From NCBI RefSeq assembly GCF_000744225.1, contig NZ_JQLN01000005.1, forward strand, positions 2,069,001 to 2,133,000: a stretch of DNA of 64,000 bases, read 5' to 3'. The position numbers were made by a program, and so were the translations under genes. The notes beneath the pieces were generated by a model. It was not told the DNA's origin, ran no database searches, and saw only the letters and a list, made by a program, of their open reading frames with translations. The DNA comes from Kitasatospora mediocidica KCTC 9733 (GTDB lineage Bacteria; Actinomycetota; Actinomycetes; Streptomycetales; Streptomycetaceae). Of this stretch, positions 26,889 through 34,137 are shown one piece after another (positions within the stretch are counted from its first letter, which is position 1; each line of letters starts with the position of its first letter).

Positions 26889-28079
26889 TCAGGCGAGGGC
26901 GGCGTAGCCGTCGGCCAGGGCCTCGGTGACCTCCGCGCACAGCCCGGCCTCCAGCAGGGTCCCGGCCAGGGCGTAGGTGTCGATCCGGGTCAGTGCGGCG
27001 ACCTCGGCGAGGTCGGCGGGGGTGCCGGAGAGCAGCAGCCGCAGGGCCGGGGCCGCCACGGCGGGGAGGGTGAGCCGCAGGTCGGCGGAGGTCACGGTGA
27101 CGGTGTCGTCGGTGGTCTCGATCCGGGGCGGGAAGTCGGTCAGGCAGACCACGGCGGCGGGCGGGCCGAAGGCGCCTCGGGTGATCACCCGCTGGTTCTC
27201 CCGGAAGCCGACGCCCGAGCGGTCCAGGAAGCCCGCCCCGGAGCGGGCGAACTCGGCCGGCGGGTGCTGCTCGGCGAGGGCGGTGAAGGCCTGGACGAGC
27301 GCCTGCGGGTCGACGCCGGCGGCGAGGTCGTGGCGGAACAGCTCCAGCCGGCAGGCCCGTTCGGTGAGGTCGCGCAGCCAGTCCATGCCGGTGCGCTCGA
27401 CCACGCCGAAGGTGACGTGCAGCGAGTAGCCCTCGCCGCCCTGGTCGCTGCGGGTCGCGGTGTGCCAGTAGCCGCGCGGAATGCACATCAGCTCGCCCAC
27501 CCCGAGCGTGCCGCGCCACAGGACCTCCTCACTGCGCCGGGCACCGCGCCGGACCTCGTTCAGCGGGGCCTTGAGCGATTCGCCGCGCACCTCCCAACTC
27601 TTGGTGCCGGCCGCCTGGATGACGATCGAGTCGGAGGTGTCCACATGCAGGTCGAACCCGCCGGCGTCGCCCGTCGTGAGGAAGGCGGTGGCGTAGACCT
27701 TCGCGCCGGTCAGCCACTGCAGCGCCCGGCAGGCCACGTCGAAGCGGGGGTCGATCTTCTCCAGTCCGCCGACGACCACCTGGCAGCCCTCGCTGAGGAG
27801 TTGGCCGAGCCGCTGGGTGTCCACCAGCTCCAGTTCGTCACCCCGCAGGTTGCGTGAGGTCAGGTAGTCGCGAGGCGGCAGGAAGACGCCCTTCTGCAGG
27901 CAGAGCACCTGGCCGGGTCGGGACAGCGACCGGTAGGTGAGCAGGTCCAGCAACCGGGGTGCGGTCAGCAGCCGTTCGCCCCACCCGGGCAGCTTCGCCC
28001 GGGTGAACTCCGAACCCAGGGTCGGCTGACCGGGTCGGCGCAGTGCCTGCTCCAGGTCCCGAACGAACCGCAGATCCAT
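26889..28079 (-). CDS. JmjC-domain Fe(II)/2-oxoglutarate oxygenase of a RiPP-like cluster
   Basis: 396 residues from ATG 28079, 44 bases after a precursor-like peptide gene, with GAGAGG about 10 bases before it. The JmjC double-stranded beta-helix is centred on FDLHVDTSDSIVIQAAGTKSW (His145 and Asp147 as the HxD iron ligands) and GELMCIPRGYWHTA (His206 as third ligand). C-terminal winged-helix-like region from about 290. The overall plan resembles bacterial ribosomal-protein hydroxylases (ROXA/YcfD type), but its tight linkage to small leader peptides and peptidases argues that it hydroxylates or otherwise oxidises the peptide product. Substrate residue is unknown. Confidence 0.82.
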   Translation of the reverse strand: MDLRFVRDLEQALRRPGQPTLGSEFTRAKLPGWGERLLTAPRLLDLLTYRSLSRPGQVLCLQKGVFLPPRDYLTSRNLRGDELELVDTQRLGQLLSEGCQVVVGGLEKIDPRFDVACRALQWLTGAKVYATAFLTTGDAGGFDLHVDTSDSIVIQAAGTKSWEVRGESLKAPLNEVRRGARRSEEVLWRGTLGVGELMCIPRGYWHTATRSDQGGEGYSLHVTFGVVERTGMDWLRDLTERACRLELFRHDLAAGVDPQALVQAFTALAEQHPPAEFARSGAGFLDRSGVGFRENQRVITRGAFGPPAAVVCLTDFPPRIETTDDTVTVTSADLRLTLPAVAAPALRLLLSGTPADLAEVAALTRIDTYALAGTLLEAGLCAEVTEALADGYAALA

Positions 28080-28123
28080 TGACTTTGTACCTCTCGGGGT
28101 TGACGATGCCGGGCAACGACGGA

Positions 28124-28282
28124 TCAGGCCGCCGGGGCCGGTGCGGGTGCGGTGGGGACGACGCTGGTCAGGGCCTGGGTCATCGCCAGGGCGGTGTGGC
28201 CGGCCGCGCTGGCGTCGAGCTCGCGCAGGGTCTCGACGATGCTCTCCAGGCGCAGCAGCTCGGTCACGGTGACGTCGTTCAC
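28124..28282 (-). CDS. RiPP-like precursor peptide 3 (52 aa)
   Basis: Too short for ordinary gene finding but clear: GTG 28282 with AGAGGAGA 7 bases upstream, 52 residues. The leader reads MNDVTVTELLRLESIVETLR, then ELDASAAGHTALAMTQAL, then a different tail TSVVPTAPAPAPAA. It aligns without gaps over 40 residues with the two peptides at 33529 and 33729 (M-x-D-x-T-x-x-E-LLR-x-E-x-IVE-x-LR-x-x-DA...ALAMTQA). The amphipathic leader and divergent C-terminus are what a leader/core peptide shows. Immediately upstream of the JmjC gene, so it is the probable oxygenase substrate, or a variant bearing a Pro/Ala-rich tail. Confidence 0.82.
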   Translation of the reverse strand: MNDVTVTELLRLESIVETLRELDASAAGHTALAMTQALTSVVPTAPAPAPAA

Positions 28283-28307
28283 GGGGTGTCTCCTCTGGTT
28301 CTTCGGC

Positions 28308-28384
28308 TGACGTCAACCAGGTTCCCCCGTAGGCGGGTTGGCGGGTAGACACGTCAATTCGGGACAGGCTCCGCGGTACCGCGG
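28308..28384 (-). promoter_or_regulatory. Conserved upstream element B with CGCGGTACCGCG palindrome
   Basis: Located 25 bases upstream of precursor 3. It aligns gap-free with element A at 33937-34012: 55 of 76 positions are identical, including TGAC-TCAAC at one end, TTCGGGACAG in the middle and GCGGTACCGCG at the other, with the same 65-base spacing. Here the palindrome is extended to 14 bases (28371-28384). On the minus strand it also reads TTGACG, a possible -35. It is the likely promoter/operator of the precursor 3-JmjC unit. Confidence 0.75.
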
Positions 28385-28391
28385 GGACGCC

Positions 28392-29504
28392 TCAGCCCAC
28401 CGCGACGGGGACGCCGTCCACGACGTGCCACACGGCGAGCCTGCCGGGGGAGGAGGCGGAGGGGTCGGGAGCGGTGGCGAGGGCGGCCGAGAGGGCGCGT
28501 GCCATCGGGGTGAAGGTGGCGAACGCCTCCTGCTGGCGGGCCGCGCGCGTCACCCGGGCCACCAACTCGGGGCCGCTGAACCGGACCGGGTCGGCGCAGA
28601 CGGCCCGCAGCCGGTCGCTCAACCGCTCCAGCGCCGCGGCGGGCCGCCAGCACAGGACGTCCACCGCCTGGGTGGCGTTGTCGACGGTCGTCCGGCCCAG
28701 CAGGCCGACGCCGCAGTCGGCTCCGGCCGCGACCAACGGCCCGCGGTCGCTCAACAGGGCGCGGTGCAGCGGGTCTTCGTTCGCGCGCGGGCGGGTGAGG
28801 GTGACGGCCAGGATGCCGTCGAGGGCCGGCAGGCGCATCGGCGGGTGGCAGACCAGCGGCCGGTCCGCCGGCGCGGCGGCGGGTGGGCCGGCGGTGAGGC
28901 GGTCGGCCAACGCCCGGGGGACGGCGGCGAGGGCGTGCGGTGGTCCGGCCAGTGCGAGGACGCTGTTCGGCGCGCGGTAGCCCCAGGCGACCAGGTCGGC
29001 GACCTGCTGGTGGGTGACCTCGTGGATGTCGGCGCGGGTGGTGCGGGCCACCGCGTCCATCCCGGGTTCGTCCGCGGCCGCCGCCGCGAACAGGCCGCCG
29101 GCGCGCAGCAGGGGACCGGCGTCCATCCGCGCGGTCTCCAGCTCGACGGCGGCCCGCTCGGCCTCCAGCGCGCGTTCGTCCACCGAGGCGTCGCCGAGGA
29201 TGTCCAGCAGGCCGCGGGCCATCTCGGTGGCGTCCTCGGGAGCGGCGGTGGCCCGGAAGTACGTCCGGGCGACGTCGGTCTGGGCGAAGACGGGCCCGGC
29301 CCTGCGGCCGCCCGCCGCGCCGGCCGCGACCCTGACGTGCTCGGCGAGGTGGGCGGTGGAGGCCGGGGCCGTGCCGTCGTCCCGGGAGCCGCAGTCCACG
29401 GCGAGGCAGCCGCCCACCGACCGGGCCCAGGGCAGTGCGACGAGACGGACGAGCAGGCCGCCCACCCGCTCCTCGACGATGGTGACCGGTGGCGTCATGT
29501 CCAA
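28392..29504 (-). CDS. M16 metallopeptidase, catalytic subunit
   Basis: 370 residues from ATG 29504, overlapping the previous gene by 10 bases. The inverted zinc motif HLAEH (His52, Glu55, His56) is intact and the third ligand is offered by AAVELE (Glu121 or Glu123), the HxxEH...E pattern of M16 insulinase-family enzymes. It matches the MPP-beta/PqqF-like half of a two-subunit enzyme. With its neighbour it probably removes the leader from the small peptides at 28124, 33529 and 33729. Cytoplasmic; no signal sequence. Confidence 0.83.
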   Translation of the reverse strand: MDMTPPVTIVEERVGGLLVRLVALPWARSVGGCLAVDCGSRDDGTAPASTAHLAEHVRVAAGAAGGRRAGPVFAQTDVARTYFRATAAPEDATEMARGLLDILGDASVDERALEAERAAVELETARMDAGPLLRAGGLFAAAAADEPGMDAVARTTRADIHEVTHQQVADLVAWGYRAPNSVLALAGPPHALAAVPRALADRLTAGPPAAAPADRPLVCHPPMRLPALDGILAVTLTRPRANEDPLHRALLSDRGPLVAAGADCGVGLLGRTTVDNATQAVDVLCWRPAAALERLSDRLRAVCADPVRFSGPELVARVTRAARQQEAFATFTPMARALSAALATAPDPSASSPGRLAVWHVVDGVPVAVG

Positions 29505-30622
29505 CTCCTCGTCGTCTCCGCGAGTGCGTGACCGGCCCGGTCGGGGCCGACCACGGCAACCGCGGGGCGTCCCGGCGCGGCGTCGAGGCCGTCCGGGGGC
29601 TCCAGGAGCTCCAGCGCCGCTGCGAGGTCGCCGATCAGCGGCCTCCCCAGGGTCGCCCGGCGCTGTTCGTCGACGGCCGCGAACGGGTCGTCGAGCGAGG
29701 TGAGCAGCCGGGCTCGGCAGCGTCGGGCCGCTGCCGCGAACTCGTCCCGGCCGACCGGCCCGGCCAGCACGTCACGCAGGGCCGCGAGGAGGACCGGCGC
29801 GACGGTGGCGACGTCCTCGGGGCGGACGGAGGCGGTGGCGGCGAGGCTGGCTTGGCCGTCCTGGGACCAGAGCCCGGCGGAGAAGCCGTAGGCCAGGCCT
29901 CGTTCCCCGCGCAACGCCCGGTGCAGACGACCCTCCGGGCCGGTGCCCAGGACCTCGACGAGCACCTCCAGCGCCCCGGTCGGCGGGTCCGCGCACGGGA
30001 CCCGGACGGACACCCGGGTGGCGTCCGTCTCGGTGCGGACATGGGCGAAGCCGCCCTGCCAGGGGCGGTCGTGGCCCGGCCCGGTCGACCGGGCGCTCTG
30101 CGCGGACTCGGTCGGCTCCGGGCCGTGCACCTCCAGCTCGTGCGTCACCCGGGCCATCTCCTCGAAGACCTCGTCGGCCGGGATGCCCTCGATGCTCGCG
30201 CGATCGCCCAGCGCCGCGGGTTCCGACCAGCCCCAGGCGGCCTGCTGCGAGGCCTGGCCGAGTTGGACGAAGATGTTCCCGGCGCGCTGGGCCGCGAGGG
30301 CGAGTTGCCCGGCGCGGGCCTGCGCCAGCAGCGCTTCGTCCGCGCGGGTCCAGACGCTGCCGCCGGCGGCCAGCGCGGTGACGGCCTCCCGGATGTCCTC
30401 GTCGGCCGACCAGAAGGCGAACGACGAGCGGTGCGACTCCAGTTGGTGGCGCGTGCGCCAGCCGTTGTCGGCGGCGGTCCGGGCGGCGCCGTCGCGGGCG
30501 GGGCTCGCGAGCATCCGGGCGACCAGCGCGGCCAGGCCCTGCCGGCCGGCGGGGTCGTCGTCGGAGCCGCGCAGCAGGTCGATCACGACGGCCTGTCCGG
30601 GTCGTCGTGGCGCGGCGCTCAC
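29495..30622 (-). CDS. M16 peptidase-like protein, non-catalytic subunit
   Basis: 375 residues from GTG 30622, which overlaps the stop of the MFS gene (GTGA). The frame upstream of this start is a shadow of that gene. No HxxEH motif occurs in the N-terminal domain (ALVARMLASPARD is at its place), whereas the C-terminal M16 signature is present: GRLHRALRGERGLAYGFSAGLWSQD. This is the alpha-subunit type that completes the closed chamber and binds substrate. The paired arrangement, catalytic plus non-catalytic, parallels mitochondrial processing peptidase and RiPP-linked M16 pairs. Confidence 0.8.
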   Translation of the reverse strand: MSAAPRRPGQAVVIDLLRGSDDDPAGRQGLAALVARMLASPARDGAARTAADNGWRTRHQLESHRSSFAFWSADEDIREAVTALAAGGSVWTRADEALLAQARAGQLALAAQRAGNIFVQLGQASQQAAWGWSEPAALGDRASIEGIPADEVFEEMARVTHELEVHGPEPTESAQSARSTGPGHDRPWQGGFAHVRTETDATRVSVRVPCADPPTGALEVLVEVLGTGPEGRLHRALRGERGLAYGFSAGLWSQDGQASLAATASVRPEDVATVAPVLLAALRDVLAGPVGRDEFAAAARRCRARLLTSLDDPFAAVDEQRRATLGRPLIGDLAAALELLEPPDGLDAAPGRPAVAVVGPDRAGHALAETTRSWT

Positions 30623-31893
30623 TGGGCGACCCCGGGCGTGGCGGAGGCGGATTCGGCGCGCTGTGCCATCCGGGCCAGGGGCACCGCCAGGGCTGTGGCG
30701 AGGATGCCGGAGACCAGCACCACCGAGGCCATGCCGAAGACTTCGGCGAACAGGGCTCCGCCGGCCAGCGACACCAGCTGGCTGGTCGAGGTCGCCATGC
30801 GGCGCATCGCCATCACCCGGCCCCGGAAGCTGTTCTCGGCACGCTGCTGGCACAGTTGCACCGGGCCGATGCTGTAGAGGAACTGGTGCACGCTGACGAT
30901 CAGTCCGGCCGCGGCGGCCGCGGGCAGCCAGGCCCCGACCTGGACGAGCAGGACGGCGCAGATGCTGACGGGCGCGGCGGCCAGCGTCCCCCACAGCAGC
31001 AGTCGGGGCATCGAGGTGAAGCTCCGGGAGCGGGCCAGCGCCAGGGTCACCGCGATCCAGCCGATTCCGGTGCCGACGCCGAACGCGCCGACGGCCCCGT
31101 CCGAGCCGGTCTGCCCCAGGCAGATGGCGAGTTGCTCGGTGACGGCGCCGACGAAGAGGTAGATGGTGCTCTCCGCCGCGACCGCGTAGCGCAGCACCGG
31201 GTCGCCGACCAGGGCCCGCACGCCGGAGGCCAGCGCGGCGATCCCGGTCTGCGTGGTGAGCGCCCCGGCGGGGGAGGGAGCGAGCGGCAGCATGCACAGC
31301 GCCGCGACGACGAACGTCGCACCGTTGAGCAACAGCACCCACCCGATGCCGACGGAGGCGAGGAGCGCGGTGCCCAGGAGCGGACCGAGCGTCATGGCGG
31401 CGCCGCTGGTCGCGTCCAGCAGCGAGTTGGCGGTCGTCAGGCGGCCGGCCGGAATCGCGTCCGGCAGGATGCACGAGAGCGCCGGCACCCGGACGACGGC
31501 CAGCACCTGCAGCAGGCCGAGCAGGACGAGCAGCAGCGGCACGTCGTGCGCGCCGGCGGCCACGGCCATGCCCACGGTGACCAGCGCGGCGGCCAGGTCG
31601 GTGATGATGGCCACCCGGCGCCGGTCGTACCGGTCCGCGATCAGCCCGGCGAACGGCGACAGCAGCATCTTGGGCAGGTGGAACACGACGAACGCCAGGA
31701 CGCCGGCGAGCGCCGACCCGGTGGTCTGCTGCACCCACAGCGGCAGGGCGAGGAACTGCAGGTAGCCGCCGAGCGTCGACAGGCTCCGGCCGGACCAGAA
31801 CATCCAGAAGATCCGGCCGAGCGGCGGAAGAGCGGCGGGGTCCGGTGCGGACGGGCCGGGGGCGGTCGTGGTGGCGGTGGTGAGGGTGCTCAT
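30619..31893 (-). CDS. MFS exporter of the RiPP-like cluster
   Basis: 424 residues from ATG 31893, overlapping the CYTH gene's stop (ATGA). About twelve hydrophobic helices; the loop motif GLIADRYDRRRVAIITDL between helices 2 and 3 marks the major facilitator superfamily, and the overall plan is of the EntS/MFS_3-like exporters. It sits inside the translationally coupled operon between the CYTH and M16 genes and is the only transporter there, so it presumably exports the mature peptide and may give self-protection. Confidence 0.82.
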   Translation of the reverse strand: MSTLTTATTTAPGPSAPDPAALPPLGRIFWMFWSGRSLSTLGGYLQFLALPLWVQQTTGSALAGVLAFVVFHLPKMLLSPFAGLIADRYDRRRVAIITDLAAALVTVGMAVAAGAHDVPLLLVLLGLLQVLAVVRVPALSCILPDAIPAGRLTTANSLLDATSGAAMTLGPLLGTALLASVGIGWVLLLNGATFVVAALCMLPLAPSPAGALTTQTGIAALASGVRALVGDPVLRYAVAAESTIYLFVGAVTEQLAICLGQTGSDGAVGAFGVGTGIGWIAVTLALARSRSFTSMPRLLLWGTLAAAPVSICAVLLVQVGAWLPAAAAAGLIVSVHQFLYSIGPVQLCQQRAENSFRGRVMAMRRMATSTSQLVSLAGGALFAEVFGMASVVLVSGILATALAVPLARMAQRAESASATPGVAQ

Positions 31894-32639
31894 GCGGCCG
31901 TCTCCATGAGGGTGTGCCGCTCGACCGCCGCCAGCGCGTGCTGCGCCTTGGTGAGGCGGGCCCGGGGGCGGCCCAGCCACTGGTCCATGCTGTCGGCCAG
32001 CTCGCCCAGCAGGCGCAACGCGTGCGGCGCCGAGGAGTTGACCTCCACCTCGACGCAGCTGTAGGTGCCGATCGGCGGGCAGTGCGCGTCCGGCGATCGG
32101 AAGGTGACGAGGTCCAGGCTGTACGCGACCTCCACCCCGTCCGCGCTGCGGGCCAGGCTCTTGACCCGCCGCTGGGTGGCGACCGCGACCGGCGCCAGCG
32201 GTCCGTCCACGAGCCGGCAGCGGCGGGCGTGGCCCACCGGGAGCCGGGCCTCGTCGTTGATCGCCTGCGGGACCTCGGCCGGTGTGAGCCGCTCGGCGAG
32301 TTCCAGCCCGTCGCGCCAGGCGTGCCGGCGGACGGCCTGCTTCAGTGTCAGCCAGCAGACGTGCGAGGCGCTGGCGACGTTGACGACCACGCCGAGGGTG
32401 TGGCCGGCCCGGGTCAGCGAACGCGCCGCGTCGTCGATGTAGACGGTCGAGGAGACGAAGGTGAGGGGGCGCCGTAGCGGGGTCAGCGCGGTGGAGAGGA
32501 CGCTGCCCTCGAAGAAGCGGTCCAGGCCGTCGGCCTCGTGGAGTTCGTCGCCGGCGAGTTCCCACTTGCACTCGTGCTCGACCCCGACGGTCGAGAGACC
32601 GCCCGGGGCGGGCCCGGTCGGTGGGATCGTGTTGGTCAT
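31890..32639 (-). CDS. CYTH-fold (triphosphate tunnel) protein in the RiPP-like operon
   Basis: 249 residues from ATG 32639 (GGAG 8 bases upstream). The N-terminal VEHECKWEL carries the ExExK signature (Glu21, Glu23, Lys25) of CYTH enzymes. It is followed by the family layout: TVYIDDAARSLTRAGHTLGVV, CWLTLKQAVRRH, RRVKSL, VAYSLDLVTF, SCVEVEVNSS and a C-terminal RARLTKAQ in place of the usual SK motif. CYTH proteins act on triphosphates or bind polyphosphate through an eight-stranded tunnel. Such a protein is unexpected in a peptide biosynthesis operon; it might act on a nucleotide used for modification, or have been recruited as a binding scaffold. Confidence 0.7.
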   Translation of the reverse strand: MTNTIPPTGPAPGGLSTVGVEHECKWELAGDELHEADGLDRFFEGSVLSTALTPLRRPLTFVSSTVYIDDAARSLTRAGHTLGVVVNVASASHVCWLTLKQAVRRHAWRDGLELAERLTPAEVPQAINDEARLPVGHARRCRLVDGPLAPVAVATQRRVKSLARSADGVEVAYSLDLVTFRSPDAHCPPIGTYSCVEVEVNSSAPHALRLLGELADSMDQWLGRPRARLTKAQHALAAVERHTLMETAA

Positions 32640-32682
32640 GGTCGCTTCTCCAAGCATGGTGGGGCCGCGTCAGGGCGGGGGT

Positions 32683-33417
32683 TCAGAGCTGCGGCTGCGG
32701 GACGGTGAAGATGTCGATGTCCTCGTCGCTCACCGCGAACACCTCGCGCAGCACCTCGCGCAGCACGTCGGCGCAGGCGGGCGGGGGCCTGAAGTGCCCG
32801 GACTTCATGTTGGCCACGACCATGCAGTCGGCCGGCCCGCCCAGCACGACCAACTCACCGGCGGCGCGTACCCGTAGGCGGTCGGGCACCAGCATCGGGT
32901 GCACCACCCGGGTGCCCTGGAGGCGTTGGTCGGGGGCGCGCCCGAACACCATCTCGGCCAGCGAGAAGGGCTCCGGCCAGACCAGCAGCCGGGATTCGTC
33001 GTCCACCACGTAGATGTGGGTGCACCCGGGCCGCAGGTGGGTGAAGGCGTCGGTGGCGGTGGTGAGGTGCAGGGCGGAGACGCCGCAGGCGTCGAGTGCG
33101 GCGCGGTACCGGCGTTCGAAGACCTCGCGGTCGTACTCGATGAGGACCGGATTCTGGCTGAGCAGCCAGTGGTCGCGGCCCGAGTCGACCATGCCGCTGG
33201 TCTCGTAGCGCTGCTGGATGCCGGTGGCCAGCTCCCGCACCCGTCGGCCGAGGGTGTTCGCGGAGCGGTCCTGGACGAGCACCGCGCGCACCGACAGCAG
33301 TTCCTCATAGAGCAGGAAGACCACCGCCTGTGAATCAGGGCCGTACTGTTCGGCGGCTTCGGCACGGATTTCCGCATAGCGCGCGAGCAGCGGATGGTCC
33401 ATATCGGTGAGCCCCAT
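32683..33417 (-). CDS. Unknown protein of the RiPP-like operon
   Basis: 244 residues; ATG 33417 is preferred (AAGGG 9 bases upstream) over GTG 33432. An N-terminal helical half (10-110) is followed by a beta-rich part with HIYVVDDESRLLVWPEPFS and GELVVLGGPADCMVVANMKSGHFRPPP. The NxKSGHF/YxP signature occurs in scattered bacterial proteins of unknown function, often at the end of a small beta-domain. No catalytic motif is evident. As first gene after the tandem precursors it is a candidate tailoring or precursor-binding factor. Confidence 0.68.
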   Translation of the reverse strand: MGLTDMDHPLLARYAEIRAEAAEQYGPDSQAVVFLLYEELLSVRAVLVQDRSANTLGRRVRELATGIQQRYETSGMVDSGRDHWLLSQNPVLIEYDREVFERRYRAALDACGVSALHLTTATDAFTHLRPGCTHIYVVDDESRLLVWPEPFSLAEMVFGRAPDQRLQGTRVVHPMLVPDRLRVRAAGELVVLGGPADCMVVANMKSGHFRPPPACADVLREVLREVFAVSDEDIDIFTVPQPQL

Positions 33418-33448
33418 GGAATAACCCTTCACTGGCAGAAAGACGGCC

Positions 33449-33484
33449 GTGCCGGGACCGGCATCACGATGCTGGTCCCGGCAC
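33449..33484 (-). terminator. Stem-loop between precursor genes and the downstream operon
   Basis: GTGCCGGGACC and its complement, extended by GGCAT/ATGCT, form a stem of about 16 pairs with one mismatch around an ACG-type loop. There is no T tract. At this place, after the peptide genes and before the enzyme genes, it may act as a partial terminator or RNA-stabilising hairpin that keeps precursor mRNA in excess. Confidence 0.6.
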
Positions 33485-33528
33485 GTACACGGCTGGGAAT
33501 ACTCGCCGCGCTCGCCGACGAGTCGGTG

Positions 33529-33675
33529 TCAGCCGAGCTCGCCGTGCTCGCCGGCGCTGGACATGGCCTGGGTCATGGCCAGGGCCTCCTGGCCGGTCTC
33601 GGTGGCGTCGATGGCGCGGAGGTTCTCGACGATGGTCTCGACGCGCAGCAGCTCGTTGGTGGTGATGTCGCTCAT
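33529..33675 (-). CDS. RiPP-like precursor peptide 2 (48 aa, identical to peptide 1)
   Basis: 48 residues from ATG 33675. Leader MSDITTNELLRVETIVENLR followed by AIDATETGQEALAMTQAM and the tail SSAGEHGELG. Amino acid and base sequence are identical to the upstream copy. The leader is predicted amphipathic-helical with E/L/I/V periodicity, while the tail is short, polar and glycine-terminated. No Cys is present and only one Ser pair, so lanthionine formation is unlikely; hydroxylation by the JmjC enzyme on the tail or cleavage to a short peptide by the M16 pair fits the gene set better. Confidence 0.8.
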   Translation of the reverse strand: MSDITTNELLRVETIVENLRAIDATETGQEALAMTQAMSSAGEHGELG

Positions 33676-33728
33676 GGTGGTGTCCTTACCTGTGATGGTG
33701 GGTGCGGGGCGGTGCGGGTGGTGCGTGA

Positions 33729-33875
33729 TCAGCCGAGCTCGCCGTGCTCGCCGGCGCTGGACATGGCCTGGGTCATGGCCAGGGCCTCCTGGCCGGTCTC
33801 GGTGGCGTCGATGGCGCGGAGGTTCTCGACGATGGTCTCGACGCGCAGCAGCTCGTTGGTGGTGATGTCGCTCAT
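33729..33875 (-). CDS. RiPP-like precursor peptide 1 (48 aa)
   Basis: First gene after element A, ATG 33875 with AAAGGGA about 8 bases upstream. The product begins MSDITTNELLRVETIVENLR and ends MSSAGEHGELG. It shares 40 leader positions with peptide 3 (28124-28282) but not the last residues, as expected for a conserved leader and variable core. Position as the first gene of the unit, tandem copies and a following hairpin are typical of highly expressed precursor genes. It could alternatively be a small structural or regulatory helix, which the sequence alone cannot exclude. Confidence 0.82.
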   Translation of the reverse strand: MSDITTNELLRVETIVENLRAIDATETGQEALAMTQAMSSAGEHGELG

Positions 33876-33936
33876 GGCGGTGTCCCTTTCCGGATAACGG
33901 GGTTGCGGTCTCCGCATTTCCTGCGGTGACCGCTTC

Positions 33937-34012
33937 TGACATCAACTAGCTTCGCCTGCGCTCGAATCGGTGAGTAGCCCCGTCATTTCGGGACAGCGTG
34001 TGCGGTACCGCG
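33937..34012 (-). promoter_or_regulatory. Conserved upstream element A with GCGGTACCGC palindrome
   Basis: Lies between precursor 1 (61 bases downstream) and the divergent regulator gene (125 bases away). Shares with element B the blocks TGAC-TCAAC, TTCGGGACAG and GCGGTACCGCG at identical spacing. The identical 10-base TTCGGGACAG block and the palindrome are the best candidates for regulator binding, probably by the LuxR-type proteins of the cluster; it may also drive the divergent regulator. Confidence 0.75.
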
Positions 34013-34137
34013 AATGCGGGACCCGCCGCAACGGGCGCCGGACTTCCCCTGAGTGGCGGCTGATTTCGAGGGCCGTCAAGTAGCCTCACCTGCAGGAACA
34101 GCGGTCCAGAGGCCTGGCGCCGCACAAGGAGGGCAGC

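Larger units (their letters stand above)
33529..33877 (-). repeat. Perfect tandem duplication of the precursor gene
   Basis: Bases 33529-33677 and 33729-33877 are identical over 149 bases (the whole coding sequence plus two bases upstream of the start); after one mismatch the ribosome-binding regions continue alike for a few bases. The intervening 50 bases differ. Absence of any silent change points to a recent duplication or gene conversion. Confidence 0.85.

Noticed and set aside
30623..31738. N-terminal extension of the non-catalytic M16 gene
   Set aside because: The added sequence is a shadow of the MFS gene; the GTG at 30622 sits in a GTGA overlap with the MFS stop.
33529..33875. Lanthipeptide or sactipeptide precursor
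   Set aside because: The peptides have no cysteine and no lanthionine synthetase or radical SAM gene is nearby.
33529..33877. CRISPR-like repeat pattern
   Set aside because: Only two copies of a 149-base unit, each a complete coding sequence with its own ribosome binding site; no short repeat-spacer structure exists here or elsewhere in the window.
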